DNA of 64,000 nucleotides, from NCBI RefSeq assembly GCF_000968135.1, contig NZ_FO538765.1, positions 2,492,001-2,556,000 on the forward strand, in the 5' to 3' direction. A program made the translations under genes and the position numbers. The notes under the pieces were generated by a model. It saw only the letters and a program-made list of their open reading frames with translations, was not told the origin of the DNA and did not search any database. Of this stretch, positions 27,477-36,064 are shown in pieces. Position 1 is the stretch's first letter. Every line of letters starts with the position of its first letter. This stretch comes from Magnetospira sp. QH-2 (GTDB lineage: Bacteria; Pseudomonadota; Alphaproteobacteria; Rhodospirillales; Magnetospiraceae).

Positions 27477-28811
27477 ATGGGCATGGACGAACCGAAAGAA
27501 ACAAGAAAATCACGTAGCCGGATCCCGGTGGCGATCCTATTGCTGTTGGCTTGGTTCGCGGCCATCGGGGCGGCGCGCGCGGAAACATCCGGCGTCCCTT
27601 CGGTCCTCGACCTGCGGCTCGGCACCCATCCCGGGTATACCCGGTTCGTGTTGGAGCTCGATTCCCCCCTGGCCTTTCAGGTCTATGCCCTGCCCAATCC
27701 CTATCGGGTGGTCATCGACATGCCCGAAGTGGGTTGGCAACTGCCCAAGGAGACCCAATCCCACCGCGCAGGCTCCATCAGCGGGTTCCGCTATGGACTG
27801 TTCCGCCCCGGACAATCGCGGGTGGTGCTTGACGCCATCGCCCCAGTGGGTATCCGCAAGGCCTTGGTGCTGCCGCCGGGCAAAGGACTGGGCTATCGCT
27901 TTGTGCTAGATATGGAAACCGTCTCCGAGCAGGCCTTCAGAAAAGGCGTGGGGCAGGCCTCGGCCCGTGCCGTGGTTGCCGCCGCGCCCAAGGGCCGGCC
28001 TCCGGCCCCTCTCGCAGCCGAATCCGCCAAGCCGGCCGTGCACCACAATCTCCCCGATGATGTCATCTTGTTGGCCCGCCTCGGTCCGCCCAAGACCAAG
28101 CCCTTGGACCGCCTTCGCAAGCGAGTGGTGGTGCTGGACCCGGGACATGGCGGCATTGATCCCGGCGCCATCGGTGTCAGCGGCATCCATGAAAAGAACA
28201 TCACCTTGGCCATGGCCCGGGAAGTGCGGCAGCGACTGGAGAAAACGGGTCGCTACAAGGTCATTCTCACGCGCAACCGGGATGTGTTCATCCGCTTGCG
28301 CGACAGGGTCAGCTACGCCCGGGACAAAGGCGGGGAAATCTTTGTTTCCTTGCATGCGGATACCATCCGCAACAAGCGTATTCGCGGCCTGTCGGTTTAC
28401 ACCCTGTCGGAAAAGGCCTCGGATAAAGAAGCCGCCCTGCTGGCCGACAAGGAAAACAAGGCGGACCTGATCGCAGGGGTGGACCTGACCCATGAATCCG
28501 ATGAAGTCACCAATATCCTGATCGACCTGGCGCAACGGGAAACCATGAATCAGTCGGTGCAGTTTGCCGCCCAATTGGTCCGTGAACTCAAGCGGGAAAC
28601 CAAGCTGCTGCGCAACACCCACCGCTTCGCCGGGTTTGCGGTACTCAAGGCCCCGGATATTCCGTCTGTGTTGGTGGAATTGGGCTTCTTGTCCAACCGC
28701 AAGGATGAAGCGGCGCTGCGTGATTCCCAATATCGCAGCAAGCTGGCCCGTGCCATTGCCAAGGGCATCGACGGCTATTTCGTACAGGTTGAGGAAGCCA
28801 TTCGGCGCTGA
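27477..28811 (+). CDS. N-acetylmuramoyl-L-alanine amidase (AMIN + Amidase_3)
   Basis: A 444-residue periplasmic zinc amidase that cuts the amide bond between MurNAc and the stem peptide, used in cell separation. A signal peptide of about 36 residues ends in ARA before ETSGVP. An AMIN domain (about 45-140, with YTRFVLELDSPLAF) targets it to the division site. The Amidase_3 domain (about 215-435) has VVLDPGHGGIDPGA (His), the Glu and His in VSLHAD, and VELGFLSN near the end. It is AmiC/AmiA-like. It precedes PBP1a by about 100 bases in the usual alphaproteobacterial order. Start choice among nearby ATG and TTG codons is uncertain by a few residues. Confidence 0.94.
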   Translation: MGMDEPKETRKSRSRIPVAILLLLAWFAAIGAARAETSGVPSVLDLRLGTHPGYTRFVLELDSPLAFQVYALPNPYRVVIDMPEVGWQLPKETQSHRAGSISGFRYGLFRPGQSRVVLDAIAPVGIRKALVLPPGKGLGYRFVLDMETVSEQAFRKGVGQASARAVVAAAPKGRPPAPLAAESAKPAVHHNLPDDVILLARLGPPKTKPLDRLRKRVVVLDPGHGGIDPGAIGVSGIHEKNITLAMAREVRQRLEKTGRYKVILTRNRDVFIRLRDRVSYARDKGGEIFVSLHADTIRNKRIRGLSVYTLSEKASDKEAALLADKENKADLIAGVDLTHESDEVTNILIDLAQRETMNQSVQFAAQLVRELKRETKLLRNTHRFAGFAVLKAPDIPSVLVELGFLSNRKDEAALRDSQYRSKLARAIAKGIDGYFVQVEEAIRR

Positions 28812-28912
28812 TCACCGTTTGACCACAAGCGGGTCACGAAATCGTCCTTTTTTCCGCTTAGTCTCTTTGCATCGGTCCATGTATATAAAGGGGCCGAAAA
28901 AGAGGTCTTACC

Positions 28913-31372
28913 ATGGTGTTGCGTTTATTGGGGGTATTTACCGCTCTGTTTTTGCTGCTGAGCCTCATCGGCGCGGGCGGGGTGATGTATGTATTTTATA
29001 CCTTTGGCAGTGGTCTCCCCGACTATCATCAGCTGAACGATTACGAACCCCCCGTGATGACCAGGATCCATGCGGGCGACGGTCGTCTGCTGGCCGAGTA
29101 TGCCATCGAGAAACGCGTCTTCGTGCCGATCACCGCCATCCCCCGCCGGGTGGCACGCGCCTTTCTGGCAGCGGAAGACCAACATTTCTATGACCACATG
29201 GGCGTTGATCCCATAGGTGTGGCCCGGGCCATGGTCACCAACCTGCGCAATATCGGTTCCGGACGACGGCTACAGGGCGCTTCGACCATCACCCAACAGG
29301 TGGCGAAGAACTTCCTGCTGACCAACGAAGTCTCCTATCGCCGCAAGATCCAGGAGGCCATCCTCGCCCTGCGTATCGAGAAAGTGCTGACCAAGGACCG
29401 TATTCTCGAGCTTTACCTCAATGAGATCTACCTGGGCTATGGCTCTTACGGTGTCGCCGCGGCCTCTTTGAATTACTTCAACAAATCCCTGGGCGAATTA
29501 ACCGTGGCCGAGGCCGCCTATTTGGCCGCCCTACCTAAAGCGCCCAACAACTACGATCCGATTCGCAAACGGGATGCCGCCGTCGAACGCCGCAACTGGG
29601 TGATCGGCCGCATGTTCGAAGAAGGCTTCGTTGATGCCGTCCAACGGGACCAGGCTTTGTCTGAACCGTTGATTGTCCGCGAACGCTCGGAAACGGAATT
29701 CGTCACTGCGGAATACTTCGCAGAGGAAGTGCGCCGCGAGTTGGCCGACCGCTACGGCGAGGACGGACTCTATAAGGGGGGCCTGTCGGTGCGCACCACC
29801 ATTGACCCCAATCTTCAAAACATGGCGCAAAAGAGTCTGCGTGACGGGCTGATTGCCTATGATCGGCGCCATGGCTATCGGGGGCCGGTGGCCCGCATCG
29901 CCGCCGATGGCGCTCAATCGCTTCCTGCCGACTGGCTTGCCAAGCTGCGCGAGACCGCCGTCCCCAAAGGCCTGCCCAAGACCTGGTTCCTCGCTGCCGT
30001 CGACAAGGCAAGCAATGACAGCGCCGAGATCCTGTTCAGCGATGCCAGCAAGGGAACCATCCCCCTGGCCGAACTGCGCTGGGCCCGCGAAGCGTTGAAG
30101 GATCAGAAACGAGGACCATCCATAAAACGGGCCCGTGATGTATTGAAAGCCGGTGACGTGGTGTTGGTGGAAGCCGTCACCGAGCGCAAGAATTCCAAAG
30201 GCGAGGCAACCTCTTATCCCGAAGGCACCTATGCCTTGCGCCAGATGCCTGAAATTCAGGGCTCCCTGGTGGCCTTGGATCCGCATACCGGGCGGGTGCT
30301 AGCCATGGTCGGGGGGTTCTCGTATCAACAAAGTGAGTTCAATCGCGCCACCCAAGCCAAACGGCAACCGGGCTCGGCGTTCAAGCCCTTTGTCTACCTG
30401 GCGGGCATGGACCAAGGCTTCACGCCGTCGTCCATCGTGCTGGATGCTCCCTTTGTCATCGACCAAGGGCCGGGCCTGCCCAAATGGCGCCCGGCCAACT
30501 ACACCAAGAAATTCTATGGCCCCAGCACCTTGCGGCTGGGCATCGAAAAATCACGCAATCTCATGACGGTCCGGCTGGCTCAGGAACTGGGTATGGAACG
30601 CATCGCGGACTATTCCGGTCGATTGGGGATCTATGACCGTTTACCGGAGCGCCTGGCCATGTCCCTGGGCGCCGGGGAAACCACCTTGCTACGGCTGACC
30701 ACGGCCTACGCCATGCTGGTCAATGGCGGCAAGACCATTCGCCCCAGCCTGATCGACCGCATCCAGGATCGCAACGGTCGCACCGTCTTCCGCCATGACG
30801 ACCGCCCCTGCCCCGATTGCGATGCCATGCGTTGGACCCGTCAGGCCGTGCCACGCGTCCCCGACACCCGCACGCCGGTGACCAGTCCGGCCAGCGCCTA
30901 TCAGGTGGTTTCCATGCTCGAAGGCGTGGTGAAGCGGGGAACCGGGCGGCGAATTGCCTCTCTCAACCGGCCTTTGGCGGGTAAGACCGGCACCACCAAC
31001 AGCAGCCTGGATACCTGGTTTGTCGGCTTTTCACCTGATCTGGCGGTAGGGGTTTTCATGGGGTTCGACGAACCGCGCAGCCTGGGCCGCAAGGAAACCG
31101 GGTCCAGTGTCGCCGCGCCGGTGTTCAAGTCTTTCATGGGCGCCGCCTTGAAAGATCAACCGACCATTCCTTTCCGTATTCCCGATGGTATCCGGCTGGT
31201 GCGCATCAATGCCCGTACCGGCAAGCTGGCGCGGGACTCAGACAGCAACGTCATCCTGGAAGCCTTCAAACCAGGAACCGTCCCCACCGCGCAATCGGAG
31301 GCGGAAGAAATGGATAGCCGCACATACGGCGGCAGCGGCGCGCCGGCACTGGGAACGGGTGGTCTCTACTGA
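28913..31372 (+). CDS. mrcA: penicillin-binding protein 1A
   Basis: An 819-residue class A bifunctional PBP that polymerises and cross-links peptidoglycan. One N-terminal membrane anchor (about 5-28) is followed by the GT51 glycosyltransferase domain with AEDQHFYDHMGVD, GASTITQQVAKN and LYLNEIYLG. The transpeptidase domain has the SxxK Ser in GSAFKPF (near residue 488), an SRN motif in EKSRNL and KTGTT (near residue 690). An inserted OB-like region lies between the domains, as in PBP1A. AGAGG is 7 bases before the ATG. It is flanked by the cell-wall amidase and, after an inserted receiver gene, prfB. Confidence 0.97.
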   Translation: MVLRLLGVFTALFLLLSLIGAGGVMYVFYTFGSGLPDYHQLNDYEPPVMTRIHAGDGRLLAEYAIEKRVFVPITAIPRRVARAFLAAEDQHFYDHMGVDPIGVARAMVTNLRNIGSGRRLQGASTITQQVAKNFLLTNEVSYRRKIQEAILALRIEKVLTKDRILELYLNEIYLGYGSYGVAAASLNYFNKSLGELTVAEAAYLAALPKAPNNYDPIRKRDAAVERRNWVIGRMFEEGFVDAVQRDQALSEPLIVRERSETEFVTAEYFAEEVRRELADRYGEDGLYKGGLSVRTTIDPNLQNMAQKSLRDGLIAYDRRHGYRGPVARIAADGAQSLPADWLAKLRETAVPKGLPKTWFLAAVDKASNDSAEILFSDASKGTIPLAELRWAREALKDQKRGPSIKRARDVLKAGDVVLVEAVTERKNSKGEATSYPEGTYALRQMPEIQGSLVALDPHTGRVLAMVGGFSYQQSEFNRATQAKRQPGSAFKPFVYLAGMDQGFTPSSIVLDAPFVIDQGPGLPKWRPANYTKKFYGPSTLRLGIEKSRNLMTVRLAQELGMERIADYSGRLGIYDRLPERLAMSLGAGETTLLRLTTAYAMLVNGGKTIRPSLIDRIQDRNGRTVFRHDDRPCPDCDAMRWTRQAVPRVPDTRTPVTSPASAYQVVSMLEGVVKRGTGRRIASLNRPLAGKTGTTNSSLDTWFVGFSPDLAVGVFMGFDEPRSLGRKETGSSVAAPVFKSFMGAALKDQPTIPFRIPDGIRLVRINARTGKLARDSDSNVILEAFKPGTVPTAQSEAEEMDSRTYGGSGAPALGTGGLY

Positions 31373-31379
31373 TCGAAAG

Positions 31380-31829
31380 TCAGATGGCGACGAATTCCGG
31401 TAAGCTCGCGGTGCCGAACCAGAAAGCTTCCAAGGCCCGTACCTTCTCGATGAAAGAGTTAAATTCAGGCGGCTTGACCACATAGGCATTGGCGCCATTG
31501 CGATAGCAGGCCTCGATATCCTCCGGCGCCGACGAGGTGGTCAGGGCGATAACCGGAATATCTTTGAGTTCGGCATCGTTCGACATGGCGGCCAAGACTT
31601 CTCGCCCATCCATGCGGGGCATATTCAGGTCCAACAACACCATGTGCGGCTTTTTCCGGTCGCCGTAAGAACCCTCGCGACGCAAAAAGGCCATGGCTTC
31701 TTCGCCGTTGACCACATGGTCCACCTCACAAGGCACTTTGCCGGCACGGAACGCTTCCTTGGTCAGGCGCGCGTCCCCCGGATTATCCTCGACAAGGAGA
31801 ATACGTACGGAATGGTCTGAGGTGGTCAC
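31380..31829 (-). CDS. single-domain response regulator, Rcp1-like
   Basis: A 149-residue receiver with LLVEDNPGDARLTKEAF, the phospho-acceptor Asp in VLLDLNMPRMDG, ALTTSSAPED and the Lys in VVKPPEF. The pattern GDARL and the long loop before the acceptor mark the Rcp1-like group that works with phytochrome-type histidine kinases. The GTG start at 31829 is chosen because GGGAG lies 8 bases upstream; upstream in-frame codons would read through the tandem-repeat region. It is an orphan, inserted between mrcA and prfB on the opposite strand. Confidence 0.92.
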   Translation of the reverse strand: MTTSDHSVRILLVEDNPGDARLTKEAFRAGKVPCEVDHVVNGEEAMAFLRREGSYGDRKKPHMVLLDLNMPRMDGREVLAAMSNDAELKDIPVIALTTSSAPEDIEACYRNGANAYVVKPPEFNSFIEKVRALEAFWFGTASLPEFVAI

Positions 31830-31912
31830 TTGTCCATCTCCCGGGTCAATTGGTCTCCTCACCCAGCCACATGCCAAGTGTATTGTGCCGACCCTAACGA
31901 CTTCGATCCCCC

Positions 31913-31964
31913 AGAGCGCCCATCTAGAGCGCCCATCTAGAGCGCCCATCTAGAGCGCCCATCT
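31913..31964. repeat. four tandem copies of a 13-bp unit
   Basis: AGAGCGCCCATCT is repeated four times without change, just upstream of the Rcp1-like receiver start and about 120 bases before prfB. The period is not a helical-turn multiple, and the unit is not palindromic. It may be a slippage-prone tract. Confidence 0.95.
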
Positions 31965-32085
31965 AACGACGCCCCTTGTCCGCGACCCCATTACCGGCTA
32001 CACCGAAGCCGGTATTCGCGCTCTGGCACTTGTTCCGCCGGAACCCGGATTATAGACTGTTATTACATCGCATACAACAGAGGCC

Positions 32086-33199
32086 ATGATGCGCGCTGAA
32101 GTGGAAAACATTGTCCAGGAAATCAAGCAGTCGGTGGAACTGCTGAGGAGGCATCTTTGACTACGATCAAGCCTGCCTAAGACTGGAAGAACTCAACGCT
32201 CTCTCTGAATCCCCGGACCTGTGGAATGACGCCGCCAAGGCGCAAGCCCTGATGCGTGAGCGCAATCAGCTTGAATCCGGCCTTGGCGCCATCAACTCCC
32301 TAGAGCAAGACCTCACCGACAACTTGGAGTTGATCGAGATGGGGGAAGACGAGGACGATTCCGAGGTCGTCGAGGAGGCTGAAAACGCCATCAAGGGCAT
32401 GCTTGACCGAGCCGCAAAGGCTCGTCTGGAAACCCTGTTGTCGGGCGAAGCCGACGCCAACAACTGCTTTGTCGAAATCCATGCGGGCGCGGGCGGCACC
32501 GAAGCTCAGGACTGGGCCGAGATGATGCTGCGCATGTACACCCGCTGGGCCGAGGCCCATGGCTACAAGCTCGATTGGATCGAAGAGAGCGCCGGGGAAG
32601 AAGCTGGAATCAAATCGACCACCATCAAGGTATCCGGCCACAATGCCTATGGCTGGCTGAAGACCGAAAGCGGTGTGCACCGATTGGTACGCATCTCGCC
32701 CTATGACTCCAGTGCCCGCCGTCATACCAGTTTCTCGTCGGTCTGGGTGTTTCCGGAAATCGATGACAATATCGAGGTCGAAATCCTGGACAAGGATCTA
32801 CGGGTGGATACCTACCGCGCATCGGGAGCGGGCGGCCAGCACGTCAATAAGACCGATAGCGCCATCCGCCTGACCCACATCCCGACCAATATCGTGGTCC
32901 AATGCCAAAATGACCGCTCTCAGCATAAGAATCGCGCCACCGCCATGAGCATGATGAAAGCGCGTCTTTATGAACTGGAGCTTCAAAAACGCGAGGAAGC
33001 GGCCCAGGCGGAACATGAAGCTAAGACCGACATCGGTTGGGGCCACCAGATCCGCTCTTACGTGTTGCAGCCATACCAGATGGTCAAGGATCTACGCACC
33101 AATGTGGAGACCAGCAATACCCAAGGTGTTTTGGATGGGGACCTGGATGCCTTTATGGCGGCGGCCCTGGCGGCGCGGGTCGGAGGTGACGGCGATTAA
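32086..33199 (+). CDS. prfB: peptide chain release factor 2, with programmed +1 frameshift
   Basis: RF2 recognises UGA and UAA stop codons and releases the chain. The first 24 codons ([11 protein letters not shown]...) run to an in-frame TGA at 32158. The ribosome must shift +1 at CTT-TGA-C to continue in the second frame from 32159, giving about 370 residues. The GGQ motif is in [15 protein letters not shown]. The tripeptide that reads the stop codon is SPY ([14 protein letters not shown]), not SPF as in E. coli. A single-frame prediction would miss the true N-terminus and start near 32252. It belongs to the usual amidase - PBP1a - prfB run. Confidence 0.95.
32146..32160 (+). promoter_or_regulatory. 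prfB: prfB programmed +1 frameshift site
   Basis: An internal Shine-Dalgarno-like AGGAGG (32146-32151) is followed three bases later by CTT TGA C, the classic RF2 autoregulatory slip site. When RF2 is scarce, slow termination at the TGA lets the ribosome shift +1 and make more RF2. Confidence 0.95.
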
Positions 33200-35279
33200 G
33201 GCGGTAGCCCGCTTCCTGATCCTGACATTCTTGCTGCTGGCGGGCTTGCTGCTGGCGGGCGGCCCGGTTTCCGCTGTCCCCATCGATGGTCGCGACAGTC
33301 CCTATTTGGCCCTGCACCAAAACGATTTGGTAATTTGGCACGCTTGGAACGCGGAAACCCTGGCCTTGGCCCGGCGCGAAGGCAAACCGATTTTCCTTTC
33401 CATTGGTTATCTCGCCTGCCACTGGTGCCATGTGATGCAAGACGAGCATTTCCGCGATCCGGAAACCGCCGCGCTGATCAATCGGCTGTTCGTGCCGGTG
33501 CTGGTGGACCGGGAACAGCAACCGGATGTGGACGCGTTCTACATGGCCGCCGCCGCCAATCTGGGCCTGCCCACCGGATGGCCGCTCAATCTATTTCTCA
33601 ATGGCGACGGCACCCCGTTTTTCGGCGGTGTCTATTTTCCGCCCGAACCGCGCAGCGGCATGCCCTCCTTCCGGCAAATCCTCGAGCGGGTCTCGCAAAC
33701 CCATGCCCAGATGGACAGCGAGATCCGCGATCAAGGTCTGAGCCTCTACGCCACCTTGCGCAAAGCCAATCATGTTCCCTCGCCTGTCCCCGGCTTGGAC
33801 CAGACCGCCGATCACTTGCTGGAACAGGTGGATAGCTTCGCCGGTGGGTTTGGCGTGGCCCCCAAATTCCCTTACATACCGGCCTTGGACCTGCTTTGGC
33901 GGGCCCACCTCCGATACGGGAAGGATCGCTATCGGGACGCGGTGATCGCCAGCCTGTCGCATATGATCCGGGGTGGCCTGCACGATCATGTGGGTGGCGG
34001 CTTTTACCGCTATTGCGTCGATGCCCAATGGCGGGAACCGCATTTCGAGAAGATGCTCGACGTCAATGCCCAGATGCTGGCGCTGATGACACGGGTATGG
34101 AAGGAAACCCGCGACCCGGTTCTCGAACGAACGATCCGCACCACGGTCCGTTTCCTGCTCGAGGATCTCCGACTGGAAAACGGCGGATTCGCTTCGGCCT
34201 TGGACGCCGACAGCCGCTCGCCGCGCACCGGGCGCATGACCGAAGGGGCCTATTATGTCTGGCGGGATCAGGATATCCGCCGGATTTTGGGCAAGGAAGG
34301 GGCGGACTTCCTTACCGTCTATGGCCTGGAAAACATGGAAGCCGGAGGGGTGTTGTTTACCCTCGACGACAGTCATCGCCCCGCAGCCCTGGAGCGCCTG
34401 CGCGAGGCCCGGGCCAAGCGTCCTCCGCCCCGCCGTGACGACAAGGTTCTGTTCGACTGGAATGCCATGGCCGCGGCCGCTTTGGCGGAAGCGGGCGCCG
34501 CATTTGCCGAGCCGTCCTGGATCGAGGCGGCGGAACAAGTTCTCGCGCTGCTGGCTAACAAACTGGTGACGCCCAGCGGCATCCCCGCCCATGTCCTGTA
34601 TGGGGGCAAGGCCGCTCCCATCGCGGTCCTGGATGACCTGGCGCAGGGGGCCCTGGCCTCTCTGACTCTCTATGAGGTGACGGGCAGGAAAAGCTATTTG
34701 ACGACGACGCGCGCTTGGCTCGACCGCGCTCGTTCGGCCCACGAGGATACGGAATTGGGTGGGTATTTTGCCTCGCCCCATGATGGCGCGCCGCTGCCCG
34801 TGCGCCTCAAGCCCATGCTGGATCACCCCAATCCCTCAGGCAACGCTTTGATGGTCGAAGCCCTGGCCCGGCTGTACTACCTGAGTGGCGATACAGAGCT
34901 GCGACAATCGGCCGATCGCATACTGGAGACTTTTTCCGGAAGCCTGGACGACTCCTTGGTCCATGCCGCCATGGTTGGCGCGGCGGATACATTGGCCGAG
35001 GCCCTGCAACTAGTCTTGGTGGGCAAGCGATCCGCACCGGATATGGCTCCGCTTCTGAATCGGGTGCTGAGGACCGATCTGCCGGGGCGGATCCTGCTGG
35101 TCAAGGCGCCCGAGTCCCGTCTCCCGAAAGGGCATCCCGCCCGGGACAAACCGCAATTGGAGGATCGGGCCACGGCCTATGTCTGTCGTGGGCAGGTCTG
35201 TTCCTTGCCTGTCACGACGTCCCAAGAGCTTTCCGACGTACTCCGCGACATGCGCCGGTTTCAAACCAGCGGTAAATAG
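33186..35279 (+). CDS. DUF255 / YyaL-type thioredoxin-domain protein
   Basis: A 697-residue protein of the YyaL/SSP411 family. An N-terminal hydrophobic segment (about 5-30, [17 protein letters not shown]) looks like a signal peptide or anchor, unusual for the family. The thioredoxin-like DUF255 domain has [14 protein letters not shown] with the CxxC-like CHWC, and the rest is an alpha/alpha barrel with [18 protein letters not shown] and [11 protein letters not shown]. Function is not established; some members are annotated as thioredoxin or as glycosidase-like. The GTG start at 33186 overlaps the end of prfB; other in-frame starts are possible. Confidence 0.85.
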   Translation: MTAIKAVARFLILTFLLLAGLLLAGGPVSAVPIDGRDSPYLALHQNDLVIWHAWNAETLALARREGKPIFLSIGYLACHWCHVMQDEHFRDPETAALINRLFVPVLVDREQQPDVDAFYMAAAANLGLPTGWPLNLFLNGDGTPFFGGVYFPPEPRSGMPSFRQILERVSQTHAQMDSEIRDQGLSLYATLRKANHVPSPVPGLDQTADHLLEQVDSFAGGFGVAPKFPYIPALDLLWRAHLRYGKDRYRDAVIASLSHMIRGGLHDHVGGGFYRYCVDAQWREPHFEKMLDVNAQMLALMTRVWKETRDPVLERTIRTTVRFLLEDLRLENGGFASALDADSRSPRTGRMTEGAYYVWRDQDIRRILGKEGADFLTVYGLENMEAGGVLFTLDDSHRPAALERLREARAKRPPPRRDDKVLFDWNAMAAAALAEAGAAFAEPSWIEAAEQVLALLANKLVTPSGIPAHVLYGGKAAPIAVLDDLAQGALASLTLYEVTGRKSYLTTTRAWLDRARSAHEDTELGGYFASPHDGAPLPVRLKPMLDHPNPSGNALMVEALARLYYLSGDTELRQSADRILETFSGSLDDSLVHAAMVGAADTLAEALQLVLVGKRSAPDMAPLLNRVLRTDLPGRILLVKAPESRLPKGHPARDKPQLEDRATAYVCRGQVCSLPVTTSQELSDVLRDMRRFQTSGK

Positions 35280-36064
35280 TAGTCCCCCGTCAACCCGGCT
35301 CGATTTCGCGCAGGCTCATTGAATGGCGGCTTGATGCGCCCGCGAAATCGGGAACGCACCAGATGCTGATAGGCCTCGCTGGGTGTCTGATCGCGGTCCG
35401 CGCATGCCACGCCGAACCAGCGTACCCCGGCTGCCACATGGCTTTCCTCTTCTTCGCCGATCAGGGCCAGAATATCGGCACTTTCCCTGTCTCCGTTGCG
35501 GAGCAACCGGGCGACCGTCGGCGGTGTGGTATCCAACCCGCGTGCTTCCAACAGCATGGGCACAAGGGCCAACCGGGCCATAAGATCATCTTGGGTCGCT
35601 TCCGCCGCCTCCCATAAACCATCATGGGCCGGTAAATCGCCATAGACGGAACCAAGATCCAATAGACGTTGGTGCAACAACTCAAAATGGCGTGCTTCGT
35701 CTTCGGCGACCGCGACCCAGTCGTCAAAGAATGGCCGCGGGTGATCCATCCGCCCGAACCGCACGATCAGATCCCAGGCCAGGTCGATGGCATTCAGCTC
35801 GATATGGGCGATGGCATGCAGCAGGGCTACCCGCCCCGCCAAACCGCTTTTGGATCGTCGGGGCATATGGCGCGGGGCCCGTAGTTCCGGCATCCGCGGT
35901 CGCGCAGGCCGATCCGGCGCAGAGAATGACCCGGCCCCGATCTCGGTCACATCCCCGGCACGCCAAGCCCGGGCCAGATCGAAACTCCCCGCCACCTTGT
36001 CCAAGGGGTCGGGGGTTGTGAGGATATCCCGCGCAGCGGCACATAAAGAGAGCCGCTTTGTCAC
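35261..36064 (-). CDS. DUF455 ferritin-like protein
   Basis: A 267-residue protein with the DUF455 signature: HAIAHIELNAIDLAWDLIVR and, later, WVAVAEDEARHFELLHQRL, whose spaced Glu and His residues look like a ferritin-type di-iron site. The family role is unknown, though relation to oxidases has been suggested. The GTG start at 36064 overlaps the stop of the hybrid kinase in GTGA, with a GGGG sequence seven bases upstream, implying translational coupling. Its 3' end overlaps that of the DUF255 gene by 19 bases. Confidence 0.88.
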   Translation of the reverse strand: MTKRLSLCAAARDILTTPDPLDKVAGSFDLARAWRAGDVTEIGAGSFSAPDRPARPRMPELRAPRHMPRRSKSGLAGRVALLHAIAHIELNAIDLAWDLIVRFGRMDHPRPFFDDWVAVAEDEARHFELLHQRLLDLGSVYGDLPAHDGLWEAAEATQDDLMARLALVPMLLEARGLDTTPPTVARLLRNGDRESADILALIGEEEESHVAAGVRWFGVACADRDQTPSEAYQHLVRSRFRGRIKPPFNEPARNRAGLTGDYYLPLV

